Assembly: GCF_932526225.1 (NCBI RefSeq)
Contig: NC_064038.1
Location: 12,277,070 to 12,337,069, forward strand
From: Nematostella vectensis
Taxonomy: Eukaryota > Cnidaria > Anthozoa > Actiniaria > Edwardsiidae
Direction: 5' to 3'
Length of the DNA: 60,000 nt
The position numbers and the translations under genes were made by a program. The notes below the pieces were generated by a model. That model did not search any database and was not told the DNA's origin. It was given only the letters and a program-made list of their open reading frames with translations. Of the stretch, positions 46,901 through 55,500 are shown piece by piece (positions within the stretch are counted from its first letter, which is position 1; every line of letters starts with the position of its first letter).

Positions 46901-49673
46901 GCTCATATCGGCGTGGGTATTAGTGGCCAGGAGGGAATGCAAGCCACCCTGGCAAGCGATTACTCGTTCGCACAGTTTAGATATCCTTTACACAGCATAG
47001 TCGTAGTCTCAAGAGTTGGCAACACACGATACTACAGCCACACACACTAACTCCCCTTTCACCCATGCAAGCGATCTATCGTCCGCACGATTCAGATATT
47101 CTCTACAAGCCATATGCACTTTACTCGGGAAACAAAAACAGGCCACATAAGTCACAGTACTCCGTTCATTTCTTGCAAGCGATTACGTACAATTTAGATA
47201 TCCTTTGCTAACTACAGGCCTTCTCAACACTAGCAAGGAACTACTAACCCACAGGCACTCACACTACAATACTCCACCCGAAAAGATTGGATATCCTTTC
47301 TCGAAAATCAACGACAGGATGTGGAAACGACGGGGACTGAACAGAATGAAACTCATCAACGCATAAAACATATCGCGCATGCTCCTTAACACTTACCAGA
47401 TACCTAGAGCGCCTGCTCCTTGTGCATGGCCGCTGGTCGTACATGCGCATGTGTAAATTTCTAAATTACTTTTTCTACAAGAATTTTGCATTCACTTTGA
47501 TACAGCTTTGGTACGCGTTTTTTACTGGATATTCAGCACAGGTAAGAAGGATGGGTTTCACTTCTGTCAGATTATTTTAAATAGTCTCTGCAGGCATATC
47601 TCAACCTCGGGCAGAAAAAAAATTGTTTTCTCTGTCTATAAAGCTCTTCTTTAATTTTTTGCTTGCGGCAATTGCGCTTCTTTTTTCCCTCCGTTTCAAA
47701 GTAAATGTAGCCTCTAACTATACAGGACCCGAAATCTGCTACAGATTGGACGGAGTGATAGGCCGAAATCGGCAAAACCCTATTTGGCATCTTTCATCAC
47801 TCTTGCTGTTTTAAGTTTGACCAAACGTCCGTAAGTCATCCCCTCATAACTGTGCTGTTTAGATTCTTATTTTTTTCAAATTTCAAATTGTTATTAAGTC
47901 GAAGATAATGATTTTAGGAATAGTAACGCTGCTCTATCACAAAAGAGTCAACACCTCCCTTTAAAGTTAGACAACACCAAATCTAACTTTAGTTTCCAGA
48001 TTTAACTTTTCTTTCTTTTTTTTTTCTTACAGACATTGTACGACGCTTGGTTTATCTCGTTTTATAACGTGCTCTTCACTTCGGGGCCTGTCGTTTTTCT
48101 CGCTATATTCGATCAGGTGAGGCAGACGTGATGGTGGTTTCTGCTGCCGCTGTTACCGCTGCTACAATTTCTTTTCTCATATCCCATCGTGTGTCGTTTT
48201 TAGGATGTAAACCACGAGAACTGTATACGATACCCCAAGCTCTACGTCCCGGGACAGCAGAACATCATGTTCAACAAGAGAGTGTTCGCGTATAGCTTAT
48301 TTTATGGCTCACTGACCTCTCTTTGGTTATACTTCCTCGCTTACGGAGTCCTCGGGTTCGTCACCATAGATTCTGTCGGCAGAGATACCTCCAATCTCAA
48401 GTTCTTCGGGACTGCGGTAGCGGCAACACTTGTTGTGGTTGTCAATGTCGAGGTGAGATATCAGGATATTCTTTCAGGGATTCGGCCAGTCGCTCCTTTT
48501 TATTGGTATAAAAAAGGCTACAGACAAGATGCAGAAAAAAGTCCATGGTCTATGTAGATGTGGTGTAAAAAAACGAGGCTCCGAGACCCCTAATTTTTTT
48601 AAAAAAGTGGGCAAGTACAACATACTTGTTTAACCTTGTGTCATTGCACCTCGCTCTCTTTTACATTATTTATGGAGGAAATTACAAAATAACCATCCAA
48701 AAACATATTTGGCTAACCAAGTCGAATTGTTAATAAAACATTGATTTCTTCTTTTGTAAGTCGCCTCTGCTTTTGGGGTACTTGCCTCTTGTAGTGAATC
48801 AAGCGAGACCCATTTTTTTAATCTTTTGAAGTCCAGGAAATCATCATTGACGTTTTAGAGTTAATTGTGAAGCCTTTTCCAAAGGAAATCTCACTGACTG
48901 ACTTTGTGTTTTTGTACCTCGCTCTCTTTTACATGGAGCAAATTATAAAATAACCACCCAAAAACATATTTTGCTAACCAAGTCAAATTGTTAATAAAAC
49001 ATTGATTTCTTTGTAAGTCGCCTCTGTTTTTGGGGTACTTGCCTCTTGTAGTGAATCAAGCGTAACCCCCTTTTTTTTTTAATCTTTTGGAGTCCAGGAA
49101 ATGATCAAAGACGTTTTAGAGTTTATTATGAAGCCTTTTCCAAAGGAAATCTCACTGACTGATGCCGCTGCGGTTTTTTCTATCCAGATCAGCCTCAAGA
49201 CACAGTACTGGACCTGGATAAACCACTTCTTTACATGGGGAAGCATTATCTTCTACTTCATCTTCTACTTCATCTACTACTCACAGTTCTTCTTTAACAG
49301 AGGACCCCAAGAGCACTACTTCGGTGTCCAATTCCAAGTATTTGGGAACCCTGTGTTCTGGCTTTACCTACTCATAGCTGCTTTTGTCACTAACATTCCC
49401 TCAATATGCGAGAAACTCATACGTTCCGAGTATAAGCCGACCTTGAGTGACGCTGTACGGCGGAAACAGCAAGGGAGAGAAAGGACGGTGTTAAAGTTGA
49501 GAGAGTTTCGCCCTCGCCTTACGAGACGTCGAAGCTCTAAGCGTACTAGCTACGCGTTCTCTCACCAGGAAGGATTCGGGAGCATCGTAATGTCGCCGGC
49601 GTCTTTCTTGAGAAGGAAACTGAACGTGCGGGGAAACCAGCGAGGAGGGGGGGTAAGAGGGGTGCCTGTGTAA
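27178..49673 (+). CDS. ATP8B-like: P4-type phospholipid-transporting ATPase (flippase), ATP8B class
   Basis: I rebuilt 36 exons that join in frame to 3,618 nt (1,205 residues), the usual length for this family. P4-ATPases flip phospholipids from the outer to the cytosolic leaflet and generally work with a CDC50/TMEM30 beta subunit. Motifs in order: [18 protein letters not shown] before M1, LDGETNLK in the A domain (D173-T176), IPISLYIS in M4 (P345-L348), SDKTGTLTQ with the phosphorylated Asp near 398, [13 protein letters not shown] (573-575), TGDKPET, and [11 protein letters not shown] (848-858). Ten membrane segments can be assigned. The C-terminal [10 protein letters not shown] (1166-1175) is typical of the ATP8B class. 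The start ATG at 27178 is in cAAAATG context, and its exon joins exon 2 by a split Glu codon. Confidence 0.95.
28161..28349. mobile_element. 189-bp foldback MITE in flippase intron 1
   Basis: The left arm starts tgcctagtgcactctagcaa and the right arm is its near inverse, ending in gcactaggca. The arms continue through gacatgggca / tgcccatgtc. Both sides carry taa, a possible 3-bp target duplication as made by PIF/Harbinger elements. There is no coding capacity. Confidence 0.75.
29323..32740 (+). CDS. ATP8B-like: Flippase exons 3-10: M2 and actuator (A) domain
   Basis: Exons are 29323-29421, 29632-29693, 29792-29864, 29984-30054, 31054-31136, 31554-31660, 32007-32088 and 32682-32740. They encode [20 protein letters not shown] with M2, [19 protein letters not shown], then the A domain with [45 protein letters not shown] and [15 protein letters not shown]. 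The dephosphorylation motif DGET is split by an intron between the second and third bases of the Gly codon. Intron 30055-31053 holds an 88-bp tandem array. Confidence 0.95.
30092..30443 (+). repeat. 88-bp tandem repeat, four copies
   Basis: Units start with aagggtg at 30092, 30181, 30269 and 30357 and contain gaggacataaaa.cccctg, ggatatagggg and acccctgtataggacaac. The array starts 37 bases after the flippase exon 6 donor. Confidence 0.95.
33043..34647 (+). CDS. ATP8B-like: Flippase exons 11-13: M3, M4 and return to the cytosol
   Basis: Exons are 33043-33117, 33198-33322 and 34558-34647. M3 is [19 protein letters not shown]. Exon 12 gives the luminal loop and M4 with [15 protein letters not shown]. 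Exon 13 begins with one base completing Ser, then [20 protein letters not shown] and [13 protein letters not shown] is the P4-specific M4 motif that replaces the cation-binding residues of other P-type ATPases. The intron 33323-34557 is mostly a 75-bp minisatellite made from the start of exon 13. Confidence 0.95.
33661..34557 (+). repeat. 75-bp minisatellite of about 12 units derived from the 3' splice site and start of flippase exon 13
   Basis: Units start with tgttg at 33661, 33736, 33811, 33886, 33961, 34036, 34111, 34186, 34261, 34336, 34410 and 34485. The true exon start follows at 34558. Most units end in a T-rich tract and tgctag, like the true acceptor. The unit start (tgttggggagatcag, ggattaat) aligns with the first 43 bases of exon 13 at roughly 70 percent identity, and its translation [14 protein letters not shown] aligns with [14 protein letters not shown]. 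Periods of exactly 75 keep the frame until a TAA in unit 10. Confidence 0.95.
34959..35372. mobile_element. Foldback element with nested inverted repeats
   Basis: gccgtccacactaacacgga near 34961 and cccgtccacactaacacg near 35020 are inverted by gtgttagtgtggacgg near 35248. Several gaatccg/cggattc blocks lie between. The right end (agtgttatatggacctta) is a diverged inverse of the left end. It lies in the flippase intron 34648-36697. Confidence 0.65.
35584..36445 (+). repeat. Imperfect direct duplication of about 400 bp
   Basis: caaccaaattac, gcgcgcgctaaaccggtt, cttcttagttattgctga, acaacttttaccgtcatct and tttcccgccaaaacttgga occur in the same order from 35584 and again from 35999. The second copy is longer by about 70 bases. 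A 132-residue frame at 36174-36572 lies in the second copy and is not a gene. Confidence 0.85.
36698..39322 (+). CDS. ATP8B-like: Flippase exons 14-18: phosphorylation site and start of the nucleotide-binding domain
   Basis: Exons are 36698-36752, 36906-36969, 38304-38377, 38803-38898 and 39259-39322. They encode [18 protein letters not shown] then [18 protein letters not shown], so an intron lies between the Lys and Thr of [36 protein letters not shown] and [19 protein letters not shown] follow. Exon 18 ends at 39322 with donor gtaagc, which opens a 41-bp minisatellite of the same junction. Confidence 0.94.
39308..39660 (+). repeat. 41-bp minisatellite of nine 5' splice sites at the end of flippase exon 18
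   Basis: gtaagc occurs at 39323 (the true donor), 39363, 39404, 39445, 39484, 39525, 39566, 39607 and 39648. Most copies are preceded by gataac.c.gaag-type sequence like the exon end gataacgcggaag. Each unit therefore repeats about 15 bases of exon plus the donor and 25 bases of intron. Confidence 0.95.
40008..43230 (+). CDS. ATP8B-like: Flippase exons 19-27: nucleotide-binding domain to the P-domain TGDK motif
   Basis: Exons are 40008-40087, 40617-40661, 41080-41136, 41310-41358, 41673-41743, 41838-41935, 42452-42488, 42856-42957 and 43191-43230. Several are only 37-57 nt. They encode [95 protein letters not shown] and [16 protein letters not shown] and the conserved [10 protein letters not shown] lie around the ATP site. 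Confidence 0.94.
41407..41470 (+). repeat. Possible tRNA-derived SINE fragment
   Basis: gagctgagtggtacg resembles a tRNA A box and attcgaatccgg a B box, separated by cttgcttgtcaagcctgggg. The cloverleaf is degraded and the anticodon is not reliable, so I do not call a functional tRNA. It lies in the flippase intron 41359-41672. Confidence 0.4.
41977..42276 (+). repeat. Tandem duplication, period 159 bp
   Basis: gcttttataa.gctcgcgctagcgtggcc begins at 41977 and again at 42136. The two copies are almost identical through to cttgaaatattat. They lie in the flippase intron 41936-42451. Confidence 0.95.
43006..43129 (+). repeat. 124-bp dispersed element, copy 1
   Basis: This is almost identical to the reverse complement of 47884-48007. 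It includes ggaaactaaagttagatttg, aaagggaggtgttgactct and ttatcttcgacttaataaca. It lies 48 bases after a flippase donor. Confidence 0.93.
44133..46980 (+). CDS. ATP8B-like: Flippase exons 28-32: P domain with GDGAND hinge
   Basis: Exons are 44133-44392, 44757-44813, 45727-45822, 46379-46466 and 46899-46980. They encode [20 protein letters not shown], a variable Ser/Asp-rich insert ([15 protein letters not shown]), [42 protein letters not shown] and [20 protein letters not shown], ending DYSFAQF plus two bases of an Arg codon. The last exon ends at a U12-type splice site (atatcctt at 46981), not at GT. Confidence 0.93.
44412..44600 (-). repeat. Dispersed repeat, diverged copy C
   Basis: gccgccattttacgctcccgc and the following tatcggctta.gcaagcaagt match the reverse complement of the repeat at 16316-16548. 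The copy starts 20 bases after the flippase exon 28 donor, which is why the exon's open frame appears to run on past 44392. Confidence 0.6.
44860..45060 (+). repeat. 27-bp minisatellite
   Basis: About seven copies of tcatttgtcatcaccatcac plus aatca.a, beginning shortly after the flippase exon 29 donor. Confidence 0.95.
45836..46075 (+). repeat. Dispersed repeat, copy B
   Basis: Co-linear with 16316-16548 in the same orientation (aaagaatgtcg.acaaccactcct, gaagtctgatacgtta, gtgactcggcatt). It starts 13 bases after the flippase exon 30 donor. Confidence 0.75.
46741..46846. mobile_element. Short foldback element of about 110 bp
   Basis: ggttcctagaaagca (46741) inverts to tgctttctaggaacc (46832). 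gcgctaacccagggataaat (46761) inverts to the sequence ending at 46825. It lies in the flippase intron 46467-46898. Confidence 0.8.
46952..47300 (+). repeat. Degenerate 93-115 bp tandem repeats containing a U12-type 5' splice site
   Basis: atatcctt at 46981 (used), atattctc at 47096, atatcctt at 47198 and atatcctt at 47291. The first three are preceded by gcaagcgat and a (c)a.tt.ag end resembling the end of flippase exon 32. Confidence 0.8.
47400..49673 (+). CDS. ATP8B-like: Flippase exons 33-36: M5-M10 and cytosolic C-terminus
   Basis: Exons are 47400-47541, 48033-48116, 48204-48452 and 49188-49673. Exon 33 gives [20 protein letters not shown] and M5, exon 34 gives M6 ending FLAIFDQ, exon 35 gives [21 protein letters not shown]7 and M8, and exon 36 gives [20 protein letters not shown]9 and M10. 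The tail has a basic RRRSSKR run, [10 protein letters not shown] and a Gly/Arg-rich end, stopping at TAA 49671-49673. In this family the C-terminal tail is often autoinhibitory. Confidence 0.95.
47884..48007 (-). repeat. 124-bp dispersed element, copy 2 (inverted)
   Basis: Inverted copy of 43006-43129 with only a few differences. It ends 25 bases before flippase exon 34. Confidence 0.93.
48637..49165 (+). repeat. Tandem duplication of about 265 bp upstream of the last flippase exon
   Basis: acctcgctctcttttacat, accaagtc.aattgttaataa, ggggtacttgcctcttgtag and gaagccttttccaaaggaaa occur twice in order. The second unit ends just before the exon 36 acceptor region. Confidence 0.93.
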
Positions 49674-50092
49674 TGATTTAGACCTTTAAGCAGTCAAGTA
49701 GAAGATATGATAGTTGTTAAATACTCTGACAAATTTAGCATAGCATTGTCTGAATCCATCGAGGCTACTGGAGCGAGGTAAAACGAGGTAAAGCAATGAA
49801 ATGGAGTATTGGAATAGTGTGGAAGAAGGATGAAAAAAAGGGTGAGAATACTACATCATATTGACAAAGAGAAAAATACAGAAAAATACTCTCTCAACCA
49901 AAAGTTTAAAACGCCTGGACACGTAAGCACGAACCCCAAGGTCGAGGGGCAGCATATTCGATAATATAAAGAGCCTCTTGTTCAGTTTTTTAAGAGCCTC
50001 TGCCAGCCACATTTTGTCATCCTAGCAAAGTACCAAGTGTGAGAAAGCATTCATTTTCATCGGCTGCTTTGGGAAAGCTGTAGAATTTGGTA

Positions 50093-50098
50093 AATAAA
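50093..50098 (+). promoter_or_regulatory. ATP8B-like: Candidate poly(A) signal for the flippase gene
   Basis: This AATAAA lies 420 bases after the stop codon. Another occurs at 50518-50523. I cannot tell which is used. Confidence 0.45.
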
Positions 50099-52140
50099 AA
50101 ATGAGACTTTATTTTTAGATGGTTATTTTGAAATTTCCTCTCATTATTGGTTTAAAACAATAACAAATGTTTGGCTAGCCTATTCCCGAATTACGTCCCA
50201 TCGCTTGCAAATCAAGACAGTGTGCTTGTCTTGAAACACTTTTTTCATCAAAATCTTTTTCTTGTGCTAGATCGAAGAGTGTGGAAATGGGCTATTGAGC
50301 AGAGTTCGTGCTTTGAACTCTTGTAAGCAAGTACATTTATTCAAGTTGTTTATATAATTGTGTATAATGGTAATCATACGCGTAATACAACGCATACGAG
50401 ATCATTCATATTTTATTACGGTGATCTTTCTAGATTCAGCTATTTTTTTCTTTTAGCAAGCGTACTTATGATATTCATATATTTCTAAATGGTGGAAAAT
50501 TAAAGTAAGCCTTTTACAATAAAAAAAAATCCGCGTACGGATTTTTGTGTTTTATTTCCTTGTCTACCAAACCCTACCCATGATTCCAGCCTGGCGTTCT
50601 AATCGTTATTACGTCAAAGTTAGCTGGAGGTGTAACGTCATAAGAGAAATCCCCGTTCCTAATTTCATGCTAGTTCTCATGGCACATCTATTCAAACAGG
50701 AAGTCGTTTATCTTCGGGTACCCAGGGCGTCTTGGTCAGCGGAACGTGGCGCGAGTACGAGCCGGCGGAGGGGCTCTCCCGCCTGTGACCTTGACGCCCT
50801 GGGTCTCCGACAAAGGCGGTAGGGCCGGACGATATCCACCCCAGAGTTCTTAAGGGTTATCTTAAGGCCGCAAAAAAATGTTTTTTTGACACCTGGAATT
50901 TCCAGAATTTATCTAGAAGCACTGGAAATTCCATGAGAGGTATTTCCTCAAAGGCAAGTCCTTGACCAGTCTGTATTGAAAAATAGTGCGACAAGCCAAT
51001 GTTTGCAAGCTCATAACAACCCCTGCTAACTCTACAATGAAGCCCGAGTACATGCTCTAAGAGCATCTAGTTTCACACGCTCATACAAACTCTGTAATAA
51101 ACCTAGACTCGCCGTGAGTCTGGGCTACCTGTGCATCAACGAACAATGCATATTATAACGGAGATGCGTTAACTAAACTATCAAGATAAAAGCATAAAAG
51201 CAAAGGCCATAACGAAGGCAACAACAACAACTACATAAAAAAAAAGCAGAAGCATCAACAACTTCTACAGGGGTGGCGGACAACAACAGAAAATCGGGTG
51301 TCTACAAAACGAAGACCTAAAACCTGTGACCCCAAAAGCTACGACTCCAAAAGCAGAGACCCCAAAAGCTACGACCCCCAAAATATTGCCGTTATTATTT
51401 AGCCTACATTGTTTCCCAAAATGGCTACACAGCGTGGAAGTTTCATGTGGAATCAGTGATCCTTATATGAGATAATTAGCTAGTTCAATTTTTTTTTTTT
51501 TTTTAATTTGGAAATAGGGAAAAGCACTACTTGTGTTTCCAGGTGGTCGTTTCTAAAAACGCCGACAAACTTAGAAACCCGGAAAGTCACCCGGTAAACA
51601 TTTTCGGGTGTTTCTTCAAAAATCTTAATTGCCCGCTAACTTACGGGATATCGCTCCATGTTCTAGTTGTGTCGAGTTGTAGAGAGTTTTCATCACAGAG
51701 AAATCCATTCCACTTCCCGTATTGGCTAACATCATTTTATGGGATTTCCTTCCAACCAATCAGGTTTCATCTCTGTCAAATGATTTGACATTTAGCTGTC
51801 ACAGTGCGCCTTAAAAAATATAAACAATTTTACGAAATTATTAGAAGTTTTTTTCTACAAAGTGAGACTTTATTTACTTTTTCTTTGTCTTTCTTTTAAA
51901 AATGCCGATGCCACAGCAATTGTTGGGGCGCAAGTTGTCTACAGACATCGACGAAACTTGGATTTAAATAACTATTTAGCCAATCTATTCATAAACTTTG
52001 GAAATTATAATTTACTTGTCGGTAACCCGTATCTGCACGCTACGCTAACAGGGTCGGATCCAGGATTTCAATGAGGGTGGATAATTGATTTGAAAATTGA
52101 TAACTTATCTAGTGGTTTTTGGTTCACTGGGTTCTATTTT

Positions 52141-52171
52141 TTCGACGTTTCGGCAATGCTGCCTTCATCAG
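52141..52171 (-). ncRNA. Hammerhead-like core of a Penelope-type element (probably degraded)
   Basis: On the minus strand CUGAUGA (52171-52165) is followed by one extra A, a GGCA/UGCC stem with a GCAU loop, GAAA and CGUC. The stem III position holds only ACGU, which could pair in a dimer. Stem I pairing is poor. It lies 30 bases after the stop of a Penelope-like fragment on the same strand. Confidence 0.45.
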
Positions 52172-52200
52172 GATTAACGGTAAATTATGACGAACAAAAA

Positions 52201-52536
52201 CTACACAAATAAAAGTTTCAGTGCGCGTTCTTTCAAATCATTGGCAGTCCTACATTTACATTTAGGCCGCTCGGCGCCAGGGTGTTGTGTTTGATGAAGC
52301 TTGGACTCCGCTCGTTTCCGAGTATCGGTATCCATAAGGCCGGCTACCAGCACCGCCACCTTCATATCATTGACTTCATGATTCATTTGATTTAAGTGAG
52401 CTGGTACTAGTAGTTCAGCCTTGTTGTTTATCACATCCATCCTATGGCTTCTAAATCTATCCTCTAGTCTGCGAAAGTGGCGAGACTGGTCGCCCCTGGA
52501 TAAAGCTTTGGTTTGTTGAACACTATTCCTCGCCAT
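52201..52536 (-). pseudogene. Penelope-like retroelement fragment with GIY-YIG-type remnants
   Basis: A minus-strand 111-residue frame includes LEDRFRSHRMDVINNK, PAHLNQMNHEVNDMKVAVL and TRKRAESK. These match, from memory, the second half of GIY-YIG domains in Penelope-like polyproteins (L.dRf..Hr.D..nk ... H.ND.kV). The following part looks frameshifted. It is nested in the long-TIR transposon 51296-52956. Confidence 0.55.
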
Positions 52537-55500
52537 GGAGTTCGAAAACTTTTCTGGGGCGTTCCTCTATTTTTACCGGTAATTACCGGGTATGTTAGGT
52601 TACCGGGAGAGTTTTCTTGTTCTTTTTCGGGCAAAAAAGAGTGTCTGAAAAATGAGTGCAACTACAATTTTCAACGGGACAAATAACGACTAACAATGGT
52701 TTGTTCATTGGCGCGCGCAAATGACAATATATATTTCTTTCATGAAAGCATAAAAAAATGCTGAATTACCTCATTAGCATTACTGATTCCATATGAAATT
52801 TTCGCGCTGTGTAGCCATTTAAAAAAAAAGGTAAACTAAATAATAACTGCAATTTTTTTTTTTTTTTTTTTGGGGGGGGGCGTAGCTTTAGAGGTCGTAG
52901 CTTTTGGGGTCACAGGTTTTAGGTTTCAGGTTTTAGGTCTTCGTTTTGTAGACACAAACAGAAAATCACAATTCTTTTACCACAACAACTACTGGTCTCT
53001 ACTACAAAAGTTATTAATAGTTATATTACTAAAATATAAATAAGTATACGTTTAAGTATATAAGTATATATTGTTTGTTACTTCTAGCGACAATTTTCCG
53101 AAGGTCTTGATATTCTAAGAGGAGCTTTCCTTGGAAAAGATAATTTACGAGGAAGCATACCCGGTAGGCTCAGCCATTATAACGGATTTTTATTGAGTGG
53201 CAACCTTCTAAATAACAACCTCTGTTAAGCGGAGAACCCCTTTAACTTGACACAAAATATTAGCATCAAAACCAACAAAGGAAATCAAGGAATAATAACA
53301 CCACCAAATAAAGCTGATACGTGCGTTCATTGTCCATTCACAAGAACCACGATACTTTGTCAGTGAATTTCGAATAAAATAAACAAAAATTCATCCTAAA
53401 TTTGTGTTAAATATTGCACTTAGCGAATAAAGTACTTTATAGATCCTAAATACGAATCAAGGTTCGGAAAAGACTCAAACATGTCACGGACACTGAGGAA
53501 AACAGAGATCCCACAGATCTTTAGACAAAATCGCGAGGAAGGAGACGTTAAGGTTATCAGTATTTCAATGGCTATGTGCAATATACAACACAAATCGGGG
53601 ATGATATTTGTTCATGTTATTCAGAATTCACTGGCAAATTATCTTAGTTCCTGTGGGGTGAGGTCTTCATTATCCATCCCCCTTACCCACCCCCCTTGGG
53701 ACCCATACCTGGTAACGCTTCGTCTTTAAATAATTAATCATCTATATTATGATGCAGATGGAGAATCTGTTAGCCGACTTTGGGGGCCAAATTGGTCTGT
53801 GGATCGGAGCTTCTGTTCTGACAGTTGCGAATTCATAGAGCATAGAGTTCTTCGTGAACTTGTTTACTTTACTTTTGGCCAAAAGAAAAGTCGGCACCAT
53901 TTTCTCCACTAAGTCGAAATGAGGAAAGCGAAGAAAAATAGAAAGGACGACAATGGTTTTCAAGGATAACTCTAAAAAATTTTAATATAACAAAAAGCTA
54001 TATGCTGTACCCGAATAAATGACTTAATTGACAGAGCTAGCAAAAAAGGGTGTATGGATTTGGTGGACCGCCTTTATAATAATATGATCTTTTTGCAAGA
54101 ACCGCAGATTGAATTAAACGCCATTGTCCACGTAAAGTTTGTTAGGGTCTTGAATTATTTTAGTTTTTTTAACAATTTGTTTCAGTTGTTAATTCTTATT
54201 ACTTTGCCTGTCTTTTGACAGATCGGCGCCTTTGTTTTAGGTGCACCATTTATTTGATTTTTACCTGGATTTTCAACTGGACACTAACATTGAATCATTT
54301 ATTAGTTTCGCTGTCTGTATTTTTAATAATAATCCAATTTGATGTTAGAGCTCAAATAATCTGAGAGGCTATATTCTTTTGTTTCGGTAGGAGAATTAGG
54401 GATTGAAAAGGTTCAAATTTGGCCCATACAAAAGTCACTAGACTGTGACTATTTCTCACTGATAAAAATTTATACTGATAAAATCTTGAATGTTTCCATT
54501 TGTGAGCACTATGATTTTTATAGCACTATGATTTTTATATAATTTTTTTTACTTAGGTGACTATTTGCGTATAGGGGAAGGGATAAATAAGGAGTTTGGT
54601 TAAAATTAGATGCTTTTTGAAGAAGTTCTGTATATCCTGCGAACTTTGACGGAAAAGGTTTTCGCGATGGAATGTCTATTACCCTACTTGAGTAATTTTC
54701 AGTAACATTAATATTGTACTTGCTTATTATCGGGAACAAACGCATTTGTTTTACGGTTGTTTTATTCTAGGTCCTTAGGGTTAACAAATTAGCTTAAGTG
54801 GCACTCAGGGCGTTTTGTTGTAACCCCAAAAAGCTGTTGATTTTTGGCAGGTGCAGAGCCAAGAACTGCTACAAAGTATCTCAGGGGGGTGAATGGAAAC
54901 TTTACAAAGGAAATCAAGTTAGCGCGCTAGGCAAGACCCTGCTCTTATATTCGTGGGCTGAAATCGCTACGCTGGCCATGTAGAAGAATTTGCAGTTTGT
55001 CTCCTGGATGAAGCTTTAGTCTAATTGGCTTATTAAAGGTAAGTCCTAAGAGTCCCAAACATAAGCACTGGAATATTGTCACACTAGACATTTTCCTTAT
55101 AATCAAATATTCAAAGTGAGTAGTTTTAGAATCAATGAAAACAAATTGGTGGTCAGGTTCCTTTAGTTTCAAGATGCTGTGGTTATTGGGAAAAGGATAA
55201 CAAGTTTAGGAAAACTTTAATTTAGTAACGGGAAACCAAGAAAACCTGAAATCGTGCGTAAAAAAAAAAAAAAAAATAAGAGGCGACAGGTTGACTACCC
55301 AGTAAGCCAACTGTTTTATCGGGCGACTATTTCTTAATTCTCGTATTTCGCCACTAGTAGACCCGAAAAACATCATCACACATCACATCACACGATTAGG
55401 CTTAGAAATAGCCGAACTTAGGCGTCCCCGGTAAAGCTTTACGACCGAAGAAAGTATTTAGAGAGATATTCATTGCGTGTGAGCTCCCGATGCCAAAAAT

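Larger units (their letters stand above)
27221..49187 (+). other. ATP8B-like: Flippase introns longer than 300 bases
   Basis: Introns 28921-29322, 31137-31553, 31661-32006 (poly-C at 31798), 32089-32681, 32741-33042, 38378-38802, 38899-39258, 40088-40616, 40662-41079, 42489-42855 and 46467-46898 hold no gene, apart from the foldback element at 46741. The remaining long introns carry the repeats listed separately. Intron 36970-38303 has a degenerate tandem duplication of about 100 bases (from 37310 and from 37441). Confidence 0.6.
51296..52956. mobile_element. 1.66-kb non-autonomous DNA transposon with long terminal inverted repeats
   Basis: The left end gtgtctacaaaacgaagacc (51298) and right end ggtcttcgttttgtagacac are exact inverses. 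Similarity continues inward for about 150-200 bases through repeated cccaaaagctacga motifs and ggctacacagcg. An 11-bp direct repeat, aacagaaaatc, flanks it at 51285-51295 and 52957-52967, consistent with a target-site duplication. Long inverted ends and a 9-11 bp duplication suggest a Mutator-like family. No transposase frame is present. Confidence 0.72.

Noticed and set aside
47384-47399. AC as the 3' end of the U12 intron (cttac|cag)
   Set aside because: It would add one residue relative to the conserved [15 protein letters not shown] spacing and leaves only 7 bases after the branch A. The cag|a choice fits better, though cDNA is needed.
52464-52661. Second minus-strand frame overlapping the Penelope fragment
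   Set aside because: It is out of frame with the recognisable GIY-YIG remnants and has no domain.
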